Part shown: one piece after another, positions 27,147-39,200 of the stretch
How the letters are laid out: the number at the start of each line of letters is the position of its first letter
Position numbering within the stretch: position 1 is the first letter of the stretch
Source of the DNA: Urinicoccus timonensis
Lineage (GTDB): Bacteria; Bacillota; Clostridia; Tissierellales; Peptoniphilaceae
Length of the DNA stretch: 64,000 nucleotides
Assembly (NCBI RefSeq): GCF_900232945.1
Contig: NZ_OCTU01000001.1
Location: 43,532-107,531, forward strand
Direction: 5' to 3'
Notes under the pieces: model-generated
Databases searched by the model: none
What the model saw: only the letters and a program-made list of their open reading frames with translations
What the model was told of the DNA's origin: nothing
Translations under genes and position numbers: made by a program

Positions 27147-28632
27147 GATTGCTCTTTATATTAGATTATCCGTTGAAGATATGATAAAGACTGATGAGAG
27201 TGAAAGTATCATAAACCAAAGAGCATATCTAAACGATTATCTCGACAAGAATGAAGAATTTAAGATCTTCACAAGAGAAGAATATGTCGATGATGGATAT
27301 TCTGGAACAAATGAAAATAGACCAGCCTTTCAAAGAATGCTGGAAGATGTAAAGAAAAATAATATCCAGACGATAATTGTAAAAGACTTGTCCAGATTTA
27401 TGAGAGATTATATAACCCTTGGAGATTACCTTGAAAATATATTTCCATTCCTAGGAGTAAGATTCATTGCCATAAATGATGGCTATGATAGCAACAAAGA
27501 AAAAGGAAATGGAACAGATTTAGATATTCAATTTAAGGGACTATTATATGATTTCTACACAAAAGATATTTCTGAAAAGGTAAAGTCATCTATGACTACA
27601 CTTAAGAAACAAGGAAAATTTTTAGCTTGGAGTCCACCATTGGGATATATGAAAGATCCTAATGACAGACATAAAATCATAGTTGATGAAGAAACAGCTT
27701 GGATAGTAAAGGAGATTTTCAAACTTGCACTTGATGGTATATCTTCAAGAAATATAGCTAAGATATTAAATGAAGAAAAAATTCCGACACCATCAAAAAG
27801 AAAGAGCGAATTAACCAATCTTGACTTTGAATATTCAATAATTAGAACTGCGAAAAAACCTAGACCAACATGGACTAATGGCAATGTAATAGATGTATTA
27901 GCAAATGAAAATTATACTGGAACTTACACTTTTAATATGCAAGATAAGTCAGTGTTAAATCCCTCTTCTTTTAAATTCAAACCAAAAGAAGAATGGGGAA
28001 GAGTTGAGAATAACCATGAAGCTATTATATCTAAAGAAGACTTTGAAAAAGTTCAGAAGATTAAGGAGAAGAATCTATTTATGAAAGGTAAAAACACCGA
28101 TTATGAATGGAGGAAAAAATCTCCACTACAAGGTTTTGCAAAATGTCCAACTTGTAATCACATTCTAGGATGTACTCAATCAAAAAGAAAACGACAAGAT
28201 GGAACTATAAGGGTTCACACATATTTTACTTGTAGGATATGTAAGTGTAATAATGTAAAACATAAGAACTCAAGAGCAGGAAGCCTTGAAGAGCAAGTAT
28301 TTGAAGCAATAAAGGAAAAATATGGTTTAGAAGATCCAATCAAGGATGAGAAAGTAAAAGTTAAACCTATGGAAAAATCTATCGAAGATCTTGAAGCTAA
28401 GAAAATGCAAAATTTTGAGAAGTATAAATTAGGCAAGATGAATAGACAAAAATTCATTGACTCTAAAAATTTGATAGATGAAGAAATACAAGCAATAAAA
28501 GAAAAAATACAAAAAGCAAAAGAAGAAAAAGAAGTAATAGACAACACTAAACTTACCAGAGAATTGATGGAGAAATATATAGACTCAGTATTCTGTGAAG
28601 GAAATGAAGTGTTGAACATAATATGGAAGTAG
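27139..28632 (+). CDS. Large serine recombinase 3
   Basis: 497 aa, overlapping recombinase 2 by eight bases. YIRLSVED (catalytic serine), INQRAYL, IIVKDLSRFMRDY and PPLGYMKD are present, and the zinc ribbon has CPTC (about residue 338) and CRIC. A lysine-rich coiled coil follows. It is the last gene of the element: the chromosome's composition takes over about 45 bases after its stop. Trios of this kind are a known feature of some Firmicute integrative elements; their division of labour is not settled. Confidence 0.92.
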   Translation: MSKIALYIRLSVEDMIKTDESESIINQRAYLNDYLDKNEEFKIFTREEYVDDGYSGTNENRPAFQRMLEDVKKNNIQTIIVKDLSRFMRDYITLGDYLENIFPFLGVRFIAINDGYDSNKEKGNGTDLDIQFKGLLYDFYTKDISEKVKSSMTTLKKQGKFLAWSPPLGYMKDPNDRHKIIVDEETAWIVKEIFKLALDGISSRNIAKILNEEKIPTPSKRKSELTNLDFEYSIIRTAKKPRPTWTNGNVIDVLANENYTGTYTFNMQDKSVLNPSSFKFKPKEEWGRVENNHEAIISKEDFEKVQKIKEKNLFMKGKNTDYEWRKKSPLQGFAKCPTCNHILGCTQSKRKRQDGTIRVHTYFTCRICKCNNVKHKNSRAGSLEEQVFEAIKEKYGLEDPIKDEKVKVKPMEKSIEDLEAKKMQNFEKYKLGKMNRQKFIDSKNLIDEEIQAIKEKIQKAKEEKEVIDNTKLTRELMEKYIDSVFCEGNEVLNIIWK

Positions 28633-28690
28633 CAAAGGGAGTGATCAATCACTCTCTTTTAAATTACATAACTATAAACCCTTTTTTGTC
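28633..28690. other. Right junction (attR-like) of the integrative element in ctlX
   Basis: A sharp composition change occurs here: AT-rich element sequence ends with GGGAGTGATCAATCACTCTC (28638-28657), a small dyad, and the G+C-rich chromosome begins by about 28690. The change falls within the reading frame of a CtlX-type gene. The exact crossover dinucleotide cannot be fixed without the left end or an empty site. Confidence 0.55.
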
Positions 28691-29275
28691 ATAAGCTTGA
28701 CATGAGAGGGCTTGGTAGGCCTGGAAGGGGACGGCTTCATAGGCAAAGTCCTGACAGAAACTTTCAAAAAGGGCCCGGTCACTCCGGGGGGATAGGGCAC
28801 AATAGGCTATCTTATGGACCCGGTCCAGGACCATGGATCCGGTTCCTTCAAGATAGGCTGATTTTTTTCCATTTTCCCGGTAGTCGGTCTTTCGGTAGAT
28901 GGAGCCTTGGGGGAGGTCCCTTAAGAGGAGGTCCTCCAGCTGGGGCAAAAACTTATCCACTTCCGCCTGACGGTTTTTGGCAAACATGGGATAGATGGCC
29001 AGGTGGCCTCCAGCATGGGTAGAAAACCAATTGTTGGGGAAGATAGAGTCCGGGGTCCTTGGGTTGGGGGAATCCTTAAAAACATGGACCTGGACTCCCC
29101 GGTCTCTCAGGGCCTGGACATAGGTCTTAAATTCTTCCAGGGCTTGTTTTTGGACCTGGTCTAGGGGCTTTTGGTCCTGGTGTTGGTAGAGGTTGTTGAC
29201 GGCAGTTTCCTGGTTAAAGGCAAAGCAAGAGGGCTCCACCATTAAAACTTCATGGCTTGCTTGTTTTCTCTTCAT
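28664..29275 (-). pseudogene. ctlX: CtlX/DDAH-type amidinohydrolase, 3' end cut off by the element
   Basis: 203 codons remain. The N-terminal part is a good match to the citrulline-utilisation hydrolase CtlX/amidinotransferase family: PDSIFPNNWFSTH, AIYPMFAKNR, YLEGTGSMVLDR, IAYCALSPR. Family members run to about 300 residues. This frame loses similarity after AYDKKG and stops five codons later, where AT-rich element DNA begins. The C-terminal catalytic cysteine region is missing, so the product should be inactive; the severed 3' part should lie at the other end of the element, left of the window. The gene starts at ATG 29275 behind AGGAG. Confidence 0.8.
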
Positions 29276-29285
29276 AATTTCTCCT

Positions 29286-29319
29286 AAAAAAAGACCCCTG
29301 GCCTAGGCCAAGGGTCTTT
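29286..29319 (-). terminator. Terminator of the aldolase gene
   Basis: On the minus strand AAAGACCC and GGGTCTTT flank a TTGGCCTAGGCCA core that pairs with itself, followed by a run of seven T. Strong stem just after the aldolase stop. Confidence 0.85.
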
Positions 29320-29324
29320 GCCTT

Positions 29325-30212
29325 TTATTTCATTGAGGCTTCGTAAATATCTTGGATGGATGCTTCCAAGGTCTTGGTAAATTCTTCATCGCTTTGTTGC
29401 TTGGATAGGCCTTCGGTTAGACCTCTGGAGAAGGAGGCAATGACATTTTCATTTTTAGCCAGCTTGTCATTGGCTTCTTCCCGGCTATAGCCACCGGATA
29501 GGGCAACAACTCTTAAAACTCTAGGATGCTTGGTTAGTTCTTGGTATAGGTTTGGAATGTTGGGAAGGGTTAATTTTAAGAGGACATCTTGTCCTTCTTC
29601 CAATTGGTCTAGGTGTTTTTTCAGTTCCTTGACCAAGAGGGCTTCACATTTTTCTTTTTCTGGAGAGTCAATGGAAACTTCTGGCTCTACAATGGGAACA
29701 AGACCCTTTTTAATGATTTGACGGGCTAGATCAAATTGTTGGTCTACAATGCCTACAATGGCTTCTTCGTTGTAGGATTGGATAACGCTGCGCATCTTGG
29801 TTCCGAAGATGTGTTTTTCAATAGCCTTGTCTAAAAGGGCATCCAGACCTGGGTTGGGCTTCATTCTTTGGACGCCATTTTCAAGGTCGGCAAGGCCCTT
29901 GTCTATTTTCAAGAAAGGAACAATGTGTTTTTCTTCCCACAAGTAGTCAGCTGTTGGCTTGCCTTGGATTTCAGAATCCATGGTCCGTTCAAAGAGAATG
30001 GCTCCTAGAATATGATCCTTGGTAAAGGCGGGGTTGGTAATAATCCGGGTCCGCATTTGGTGGACCAGGTCAAACATTTCCTCTTCATTGGAATAGGCAT
30101 CTTCCAAAACGCCATAGCGTTTCAAGGCAGTGGGGGTGCTTCCTCCACTTTGGTCTAAAGCGGCGATAAAGCCCCTACCATTTTTTATTTGGTCCTTCAT
30201 TTCTTGGTTCAT
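29325..30212 (-). CDS. fda: Fructose-bisphosphate aldolase class I
   Basis: 295 aa from the ATG at 30212 (AAAGGATG upstream); a longer upstream frame has no RBS. It matches the bacterial class I aldolase of the Staphylococcus Fda type (about 296 aa): [45 protein letters not shown] and a C-terminal FSRGLTEGL. It cleaves fructose 1,6-bisphosphate in glycolysis through a Schiff-base lysine, without a metal. It is followed by its own terminator and preceded by only 64 bases after the gamma-glutamyltransferase, so it may have its own promoter there. Confidence 0.92.
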   Translation of the reverse strand: MNQEMKDQIKNGRGFIAALDQSGGSTPTALKRYGVLEDAYSNEEEMFDLVHQMRTRIITNPAFTKDHILGAILFERTMDSEIQGKPTADYLWEEKHIVPFLKIDKGLADLENGVQRMKPNPGLDALLDKAIEKHIFGTKMRSVIQSYNEEAIVGIVDQQFDLARQIIKKGLVPIVEPEVSIDSPEKEKCEALLVKELKKHLDQLEEGQDVLLKLTLPNIPNLYQELTKHPRVLRVVALSGGYSREEANDKLAKNENVIASFSRGLTEGLSKQQSDEEFTKTLEASIQDIYEASMK

Positions 30213-30276
30213 GAATACATCCTTTCTTTGTTCACATTTTTTTCTTATATACCCAAACGGCAAGTTCTTAAGCAAG

Positions 30277-31866
30277 TCAGAAGACAGCGATGTGGCCATC
30301 GGTTCGTTTTTCTGTACCTCCGCAGTAGATGCCGTTTTCTAAACGTAAAATAATTTGCCCCCGACCCATGGCATAGGAGTCCTTGGCTAGGCTCAGGTCA
30401 TGGCCCCGGTCTATGAGATTTTTCATAAGTTGGGGAGGGAAGTCACTTTCAACTTCCAAGGTCTTTCCCCCTAGCCACTGCCAACGAGGACAGTCCAAGG
30501 CTGCTTGGGGGTTGAGGCCCTTGTCGATTAGATTGGACAGGACTTGGACGTGGCCTTGGGGCTGCATAAAGGCCCCCATAACGCCAAAGCTAGCCACTGC
30601 TTGTCCATCTTTTGTAATAAATCCTGGAATAATGGTGTGGTAGGACCTCTTTCTGGGCCCCAGGCAATTGGGGTGGTTGGGGTTCAGGACGAAATTTGCC
30701 GCCCGGTTGTTGTAGCTGATACTAAAATCTGGATGGACTAGGCCCGAGCCAAAGCCATCGTAGTTGGATTGGATTAGGCTTACCATGGTGCCTTCCTGGT
30801 CAGCAGCCGTTAAATAAACGGTAGAGGGACTGGAAGGAAGACAGGAAAAGTCCTGGGCCTGGTCTGTGAGCATTGTAGACAAGTCCTTGAGATAGCTGGG
30901 ACTTAAGAGGTCCTGGCAGGGCCGGGGCAAAAAGTCCGGATCACAGACATAGTCTCTTGCTAGGGACATGGCCAACTTGGTGGCTTCAATTTGCCGGTGT
31001 AAAAAGTCCTCTTCCTGGCCCACTGGGGCTTGGTTTAAAACCCCCAAGGCCATAAGGACACTAATGCCATGGCCGTTGGGAGGAAGCTCGTGGATCTTAT
31101 ATCCCCGATAGTTGGTGGAGAGGGGGTCTGTCCAAAAGCAGTGGTAGTTTTTGTAGTCCTCAAAATCCACCAGGCCCCCCTGGTCCTGTATGTATTGGGC
31201 AGAACCACGGGCCAGGCTTCCCTCGTAAAATTCCCCTCTTTGGGTCTTGGAAATGAGGTCCAAGGTCTGGGCCAAGCCAGTATTTTTATAAATTTCACCG
31301 GCCTTGGGGGCCTCTTGCTTAGACCCGTAAAGGTCAAAAAGAGGGGCTAGGTCCATATCCAAACCCCGGTATTTTTCAAATTCCTTCTCCCAAAGGACGG
31401 AGATGGTTTCTGATACCGGATAGCCCTCTCGGGCATAGGAGATAGCCGGTTGAAAGACTTCTTGGAAGGGAAGCCTACCAAAACGCTGGGATAGGGCAAT
31501 CCACCCATCTACCGCCCCGCCAATATTAATGGACAAAGGCCCAAAACTTGGGACCTGGTCATAGCCTAGGTCCTGGTAAGTTTGCCAGCTTGCCCTTCCA
31601 GGAGCATAACCTGAGGCATTGAGGCCATGGAGCCTTCCATCCTTGTAGACCAAGGCAAAAAGGTCTGACCCCAAGCCATTGCAAGTAGGCTCCAAAACCG
31701 TCATGGCCACAGCCATGGCCAGGGCAGCATCTACAGCATTTCCTCCGGCCCTTAAAATATCCAGGCCCACTTGGGAGGTCAAGGGGTTGGAAGAAGCGGT
31801 CATGGCCCGGCCGTAGACCACAGGACGCCGGGAGGGATAGGGGTAGACATGTGGGTTAAAATCCAT
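30277..31866 (-). CDS. ggt: Gamma-glutamyltransferase family protein
   Basis: 529 aa, ATG behind AAAGGAGG. N-terminal [23 protein letters not shown] is the Ggt hallmark, with the self-processing threonine in [11 protein letters not shown] (about residue 350) and the downstream YNNRAANF and [11 protein letters not shown] segments, the latter with the substrate-binding arginine region. There is no signal peptide, so it is probably cytoplasmic, unlike E. coli Ggt. Likely activities are transfer or hydrolysis of gamma-glutamyl groups such as those of glutathione. The codon use is that of the core genome. Confidence 0.88.
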   Translation of the reverse strand: MDFNPHVYPYPSRRPVVYGRAMTASSNPLTSQVGLDILRAGGNAVDAALAMAVAMTVLEPTCNGLGSDLFALVYKDGRLHGLNASGYAPGRASWQTYQDLGYDQVPSFGPLSINIGGAVDGWIALSQRFGRLPFQEVFQPAISYAREGYPVSETISVLWEKEFEKYRGLDMDLAPLFDLYGSKQEAPKAGEIYKNTGLAQTLDLISKTQRGEFYEGSLARGSAQYIQDQGGLVDFEDYKNYHCFWTDPLSTNYRGYKIHELPPNGHGISVLMALGVLNQAPVGQEEDFLHRQIEATKLAMSLARDYVCDPDFLPRPCQDLLSPSYLKDLSTMLTDQAQDFSCLPSSPSTVYLTAADQEGTMVSLIQSNYDGFGSGLVHPDFSISYNNRAANFVLNPNHPNCLGPRKRSYHTIIPGFITKDGQAVASFGVMGAFMQPQGHVQVLSNLIDKGLNPQAALDCPRWQWLGGKTLEVESDFPPQLMKNLIDRGHDLSLAKDSYAMGRGQIILRLENGIYCGGTEKRTDGHIAVF

Positions 31867-31914
31867 TGTAACCTCCTTTAAAATATACCATTGAATCCCT
31901 CTTGTGACAAGGAT

Positions 31915-33402
31915 TTACAGGTTGAAATTCAAGCAGTGGTTGACAGCCTTGTGCCAACGGTTTAGGCCCAAGTGTCTCTGTTCTGGAGACAGACCAGGGA
32001 GAAATTCTCGGTCTTTTTGCCAAATTTTTTTCGTGTCGGCCAAGTTTTTAAAATAGCCAGACCCCAGGCCTGCCATGAGAAAGGCTCCCAGGGCTGTTGT
32101 TTCCGTACACTGGGGTCTTAGGACAGGAATCTGCAAGAGGTCTGCCTGGGTCTGCATGAGGAAGTTGTTGTTGGAAGCGCCTCCATCTACCTTTAAGAGC
32201 TTTCTCTTTAAGCCGCTGTCCTCCTGCATGGCTTGGACCACATCATGGGTTAGGTAGGCAATGGACTCCAAGGTAGCCCGAACCAGGTGGTTTTTGTTGA
32301 CCCCCCGGCTAAGGCCGAAAATACTCCCCCGACAATAGGGGTTCCAATAGGGGGCTCCCAGGCCGGTAAAGGCGGGAACCACGATGGCCCCATTGGTGTC
32401 TGGGACAGAAAGAGCCATTTCTTCCGATTCCTCGGAATGGGCCATAAAGCCCATTTGGTCTCGGAGCCATTGGACAGCAGATCCTGCCACAAAGATGGAC
32501 CCCTCCAGGGCATAGGAAGTTTGACCCTTGATGTCCCAGGCAATGGAGGTTAAGAGGCCATTCTTAGAGATAATGGGATCTGGGCCCGTATTCATCAAGA
32601 CAAAGGCCCCGGTGCCATAGGTGGCCTTGGCCTCTCCGGCTTCCAGGCAGGATTGGCCAAAAAGGGCCGCCTGCTGGTCCCCCAAGACCCCGGTAATGGG
32701 AAGGGAATGGCCCAGGAAGGAGGAGGAAGTCGATCCGAAATAGCCGGCGGAAGGGCAGACTTCCGGCAGGATTTCCCTGGGAATATCCAAGAGGTCTAAA
32801 AGTTCTTGGTCCCAGGTCTTACTGTGAATATTAAAGAGCATGGTCCGGCAGGCATTGGATACATCGGTCTTATGGATTTGCCCCTCACTTAATTGGTACA
32901 TGAGGTAGGAGTCCACCGTTCCAAAGGCGATTTCTCCTTTTTTGGCCCGGTCTCTCAGGTCGGGAATCTTATCCAGGAGGTATTTAATTTTTGTTGCGGA
33001 AAAATAAGCATCCACAACCAGACCGGTTTTTTCTAAAATCATATCCACATAGCCAGCCTCTTTTAAGGCATCGGCTAAGGGAGCCGTCCGGCGGCACTGC
33101 CAAACAATAGCATTGTGGACAGGAAGACCCGTTTTTCGGTCCCACAAAATAGTGGTTTCTCTTTGGTTGGTGATCCCGATAGACTCCAGGTCTTCAGCTC
33201 CAAGAGAAGCCTTGGCCAAGGCCTCTGCAGCCACTCCCGACATGGTGGAGTAGATGTCAATGGGATTTTGCTCCACCCAACCTGGTTGGGGAAAGTATTG
33301 GGGGAACTCCTTTTGAGCCATGGAGACGACCTGGCCGCTTTCGTCGAAGATAAGGGCCCGGTTGCTGGTGGTGCCAGCATCTAGGGCTAAGAAATATGCC
33401 AA
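31915..33402 (-). CDS. glpK: Glycerol kinase
   Basis: 495 aa FGGY-family kinase. Signatures: N-terminal ATP loop LALDAGTTSNRALIFD, WVEQNP, ESIGITNQRETT, the regulatory-loop neighbour GDQQAALFGQ and the C-terminal FGGY segment (LKVDGGASNN). It phosphorylates glycerol to glycerol 3-phosphate. No glpF or glpO gene is adjacent, so it appears to be a single gene, divergent from the cysteine desulfurase. Confidence 0.92.
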   Translation of the reverse strand: MAYFLALDAGTTSNRALIFDESGQVVSMAQKEFPQYFPQPGWVEQNPIDIYSTMSGVAAEALAKASLGAEDLESIGITNQRETTILWDRKTGLPVHNAIVWQCRRTAPLADALKEAGYVDMILEKTGLVVDAYFSATKIKYLLDKIPDLRDRAKKGEIAFGTVDSYLMYQLSEGQIHKTDVSNACRTMLFNIHSKTWDQELLDLLDIPREILPEVCPSAGYFGSTSSSFLGHSLPITGVLGDQQAALFGQSCLEAGEAKATYGTGAFVLMNTGPDPIISKNGLLTSIAWDIKGQTSYALEGSIFVAGSAVQWLRDQMGFMAHSEESEEMALSVPDTNGAIVVPAFTGLGAPYWNPYCRGSIFGLSRGVNKNHLVRATLESIAYLTHDVVQAMQEDSGLKRKLLKVDGGASNNNFLMQTQADLLQIPVLRPQCTETTALGAFLMAGLGSGYFKNLADTKKIWQKDREFLPGLSPEQRHLGLNRWHKAVNHCLNFNL

Positions 33403-33495
33403 TTCAATCAGTCCTTTCCCCTTTATTGTACCACAGACCCGACCTGGTAGTGAAAAAAATAGCCCCTAGGAAGGCTAACGACAAGAAGCTGGCTG

Positions 33496-33504
33496 TGGTA
33501 TAAT
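33496..33504 (+). promoter_or_regulatory. Extended -10 promoter of the nifS-mnmA operon
   Basis: TGG followed by TATAAT (33499-33504), 18 bases upstream of the start codon at 33522, with RBS AAGGTGAT in between. Confidence 0.5.
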
Positions 33505-33521
33505 ACTAAAAAGGTGATAGA

Positions 33522-35755
<2,234 letters not shown>

Positions 35756-35781
35756 AAAACTCCAGCCTAGGCTGGAGTTTT
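35756..35781 (+). terminator. Terminator of nifS-mnmA
   Basis: Near-perfect palindrome AAAACTCCAGCC / GGCTGGAGTTTT meeting at a TA centre; the A and T tails allow it to work in both directions. Confidence 0.85.
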
Positions 35782-35814
35782 CTTATGCTTATTTTAGAAA
35801 AGTCAACAAGACTT

Positions 35815-36171
35815 TTACCGGACAGAAGCCCCAAAGGGGAAAAGGGCCAGGCGAGCCTGTTTAAAGCATTGGAGGCCAAAGGGGATGCCGATAATGGTGA
35901 CACAGAGGGCCAGGCCGTGGACTAGAAAGGCCAGGGCCAGTTCTAGGCCGCCGAAAATCAACCAAAGCAGGTTCAAGATGACATGGTCCTTGGGTCCGTG
36001 AGCTACTTCTTTGCCAAAGGGGCAAAGAGAGAGTCGGGCCAACTTAAAACATTGACGACCAATGGGAATCCCCACAATTGTAATCGACCACAAAATCCCC
36101 ACAAAAAACCAGGACAGGGCCTGCCAAAAACCCGCAACAATGAGCCAGATAATATTGCCCAAACAATTCAT
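35815..36171 (-). CDS. YccF-domain membrane protein
   Basis: 118 aa from the ATG at 36171 (AGGAGG in front). Two copies of the YccF motif are visible: IVGIPIGRQCFKLARLSLCPFG and, in the second half, IIGIPFGLQCFKQARLALFPFG; each follows hydrophobic helices. The family is widespread and functionally uncharacterised. It is a monocistronic gene converging on the nifS-mnmA terminator. Confidence 0.85.
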   Translation of the reverse strand: MNCLGNIIWLIVAGFWQALSWFFVGILWSITIVGIPIGRQCFKLARLSLCPFGKEVAHGPKDHVILNLLWLIFGGLELALAFLVHGLALCVTIIGIPFGLQCFKQARLALFPFGASVR

Positions 36172-36344
36172 GACCAACCTCCTTTTTTCCTATCTTAATA
36201 AAAAGAAGCAAGAAAAACAAGCAATTTAGACAAGTCTTTGACAAGAAGTATAAAGAAGTTGACATGAATTTGACATCTTTCCTTTAAGAAAATTTAACTT
36301 TTTTTACCTCTCCTTATCCTGTATACTAGAGTCAAGGAGGACTT

Positions 36345-36866
36345 ATGAAACTAAGTGTATTTTACCAAGACCAAGAGGCCTACCCCAAGGAATTTTTAAA
36401 GGCCCTTTTAAAACGTCTCATCCAATGGGCCTACCTGGTTGGCCTGGCAGGCCTGGTTTTTTCCTTTCTATCCTACCGGGATGGAAGCACCTTCACTGCC
36501 GGGAGTCTTTTGGCAGCAGGGCTGATGTCCCTGGCCGTGGCTTTTTTCGTTCTACCCTTGACCCTAAAGGAATACAAGAGCCAGGTCAAGGCCTCAGCAG
36601 GAGAAGAAGACAAGGTTCTGGTTCGCTTTTATGAAGACTATCTGGAAATCCACCAAGGTCAAAGCCACCTGAGGATTGACTATAAAAATATTGAACGCAT
36701 CTTTACAAGCCAAAATCTCTATATTTTCCAAATGGGGAAGAATTCAGGTTTTTACCTACCAAAAGATGCTCTGACCCCGGAAAAGGAGCAAGATTTTCAA
36801 GCTCTTTTACAGGGGCCCTTTAACAACCTGCCTAGAAAACCAAGAGGGTTTTTTAGTAATAAATAG
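36345..36866 (+). CDS. YcxB-like membrane protein
   Basis: 173 aa. Two membrane helices (about 25-45 and 55-75) are followed by a cytoplasmic domain with RIDYKNIERIF...YLPKDAL, which matches the C-terminal YcxB-like module (a small beta domain). The function of the family is unknown. RBS AAGGAGG precedes the ATG. A possible promoter (TTAACT then TATACT near 36321) lies upstream. Confidence 0.65.
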   Translation: MKLSVFYQDQEAYPKEFLKALLKRLIQWAYLVGLAGLVFSFLSYRDGSTFTAGSLLAAGLMSLAVAFFVLPLTLKEYKSQVKASAGEEDKVLVRFYEDYLEIHQGQSHLRIDYKNIERIFTSQNLYIFQMGKNSGFYLPKDALTPEKEQDFQALLQGPFNNLPRKPRGFFSNK

Positions 36867-36890
36867 TTTTTTTATCTTAAGGAGGAAAAA

Positions 36891-39077
36891 ATGAAACACA
36901 AGAAGTTATTGTCCATGACTCTAGCTGCTGTGGTCCTGATGGGATCTCTCATCAACCTGGGACCAATCCAAGCAGCAGAAAGCACTGGATTAAAAACTGT
37001 GACAATTCTTCACACCAACGACACCCATGGTCGTGGAGTAGAAGACCAAAAGAAAGAAGAGCTGGGCTATGCCAAGCTAAAGACCTTCAAGTCTACCCTT
37101 GATAATGCCATCCTGGTAGATGCAGGGGACACCCTACACGGAACAACCTTTGCAACCATTTCCAAGGGACAATCCATTGTAGACTTAATGAATGAAACAG
37201 GCACAGATGTCTTCGCACCTGGTAACCATGACTTCAACTACGGGGCTGACCGCCTGGTAGAATTGGCCAAAGCTGGTAAATTCCAAACTCTTGCAGCCAA
37301 TGTCATGAAGGGAAACAAGCTCTTGTTGGGAGACAACTATGTCAAAGAAATCAACGGTTTGAAAATCGGCTTCTTCGGCCTAGCCACTCCAGAAACAAAG
37401 ACTAAATCTAACCCCTTAAATACTGTTGGGGTAGACTTCCTAGACTATATCACCGTAGCCAAACAACAAGTCCAAGCCCTTAAGGCAAAAAATGTAGACG
37501 CTATTGTTTGTGTAAGCCACTTAGGTTTAGATGAATCCAGTAGCCAACGGTCTGATCTTTTAGCAAAAAATGTTGAAGGAATTAACCTCATTATCGATGG
37601 TCACTCCCATACAAAATTAGACCAAGGAAAACTGGTTGGGGACACCCTAATTGCTCAAACAGGAGAACACTTCCACAACGTAGGTAAGGTAACCTTGACT
37701 TTTAAAGACAATAAACTGGTAGATAAAAATGCCAGCCTAGTTCCCTACAGCACTCTAAAGACTTTGACTCCAGATGAAAAAGTCCTAGACCTGATTAAAA
37801 AAGTAGAAGAGTCCAACAAACCCATCCTAGAAAAAATTGTGGGCCGGACAGACCTAGACCTAGTAGGAGAAAGAGAAAAAGTTCGTACAGGAGAAACCAA
37901 CCTGGGCAACCTCTTAACAGACGCCATGTTGGATGTATCCGGAGCAGATGTAGCCATTACCAATGGTGGAGGAATTCGTGCGTCCATTCCAACTGGAGAC
38001 ATTACCATGGAACAAGTCATTACTTCCTTCCCCTTTGCCAACTATCCTGTAAAAATTAATGTAACAGGAGAAACCATCCTCAAGGCCCTAGAATATGGAG
38101 TAGACAAGGCTCCTGAAGTTGTCGGTAAATTCCCCCATGTTGGTGGAATGACCTTTAAATATGACAGCAAGCAAGCTCCAGGCCAAAGAGTTTTCGATGT
38201 CAAGGTAAAGGGCCAAGCTCTTGACCTCAACAAGACTTACAGCCTAGTAACTAACGACTTTATGGCAGTTGGTGGCGACGGATACGAAATGTTTAAGGGC
38301 AGCAAGGAAGTCGGTGCCTACCCACTTCTTTCTGAAGTTTTAGCAAAATATATCCAAAAACACTCTCCCATCAAGGCAAAAGTAGAAGGTAGAGTTGTAG
38401 AAGCAGCCAAGGAAGAAAAACAAGCAGTAAGCACTGGATTTACAGATATTGACAAGCACTGGGCCAAGGACAAAATCAACTATACAGTAGAAAAAGGCCT
38501 CTTTGCAGGAACTTCTAAGACAACCTTTGATCCCAATGGTAAGGTAACCCGAGCCATGTTTGTAACAACCCTGGGCCGTTTTGAAGAAAAATTAGCTCCC
38601 TTAACAGGAACTGACAAAAATGTCTTTAAAGACGTCCAAGGCGACACTTGGTATACAAAATATGTCAACTGGGCAGCTGCCAACAAGGTTGTTAGTGGAT
38701 TTGAAGACGGAACCTTCAAACCAGACCAAGAAATCACCCGTCAAGAAATGGCATCCATGATTTCTCGCTATGTCTTTAACCTGAAAAAACAACCCCTTGT
38801 CCTTCTTTTACCTGAAAACTTCAAGGACGACAAGGAAATTGGATCTTGGGCTAGAGAAGCCATTTACAATGCCGTAGCCGGCCGTTTAATCTTTGGAACT
38901 CCTGAAGGAAACTTCCTACCAAAACAAGGAGCTACTCGAGGAGAATTGGCCAGCATCCTTTACAACTTAAGTGAAAACTTCACCTGGACCAAAAAAGACC
39001 AAGAAAAGCCAAAAGATGCCAAAGAAAAAGTAGAAAAACAAGAAGACAAGAAGGCCGCTGACAAGAAAGCAGCCTAA
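36891..39077 (+). CDS. SLH-anchored 5'-nucleotidase / 2',3'-cyclic phosphodiesterase
   Basis: 728 aa secreted protein. A signal peptide covers residues 1-28 and ends at IQAAES. The metallophosphatase domain shows ILHTNDTHGR, DAGDTLHG, GNHDFNYG and GHSHTKLD. The 5'-nucleotidase C-terminal domain shows NGGGIRASI and GGDGYEMF. Three S-layer homology repeats (from about residue 515, each with a TRxEMA-like core such as ITRQEMASMI) attach the protein to the cell wall. A lysine/glutamate-rich tail ends the chain. It should dephosphorylate extracellular nucleotides for salvage or to modify host purinergic signals. RBS AAGGAGG; single-gene unit with a strong terminator. Confidence 0.92.
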   Translation: MKHKKLLSMTLAAVVLMGSLINLGPIQAAESTGLKTVTILHTNDTHGRGVEDQKKEELGYAKLKTFKSTLDNAILVDAGDTLHGTTFATISKGQSIVDLMNETGTDVFAPGNHDFNYGADRLVELAKAGKFQTLAANVMKGNKLLLGDNYVKEINGLKIGFFGLATPETKTKSNPLNTVGVDFLDYITVAKQQVQALKAKNVDAIVCVSHLGLDESSSQRSDLLAKNVEGINLIIDGHSHTKLDQGKLVGDTLIAQTGEHFHNVGKVTLTFKDNKLVDKNASLVPYSTLKTLTPDEKVLDLIKKVEESNKPILEKIVGRTDLDLVGEREKVRTGETNLGNLLTDAMLDVSGADVAITNGGGIRASIPTGDITMEQVITSFPFANYPVKINVTGETILKALEYGVDKAPEVVGKFPHVGGMTFKYDSKQAPGQRVFDVKVKGQALDLNKTYSLVTNDFMAVGGDGYEMFKGSKEVGAYPLLSEVLAKYIQKHSPIKAKVEGRVVEAAKEEKQAVSTGFTDIDKHWAKDKINYTVEKGLFAGTSKTTFDPNGKVTRAMFVTTLGRFEEKLAPLTGTDKNVFKDVQGDTWYTKYVNWAAANKVVSGFEDGTFKPDQEITRQEMASMISRYVFNLKKQPLVLLLPENFKDDKEIGSWAREAIYNAVAGRLIFGTPEGNFLPKQGATRGELASILYNLSENFTWTKKDQEKPKDAKEKVEKQEDKKAADKKAA

Positions 39078-39086
39078 GCTAGTCTT

Positions 39087-39113
39087 AAGGGAGGGGGAAA
39101 CCCCTCCCTTTTT
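39087..39113 (+). terminator. Terminator of the 5'-nucleotidase gene
   Basis: AAGGGAGGGG, a GAAA-type loop, CCCCTCCCTT and a T run. Very stable stem. Confidence 0.9.
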
Positions 39114-39200
39114 ATGTTTATAAGATCTAAGAGAATTTGACAAAGGCCTAGAAAATCCCCCCTATATCGAGTAAAATATTAGTCAATAGGGGGAGATTTT

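Noticed and set aside
1..28632. Conjugation genes (relaxase, coupling protein, type IV secretion) of the integrative element
   Set aside because: None recognised in the window. They may lie left of position 1 or be absent, so the element is not called conjugative here.
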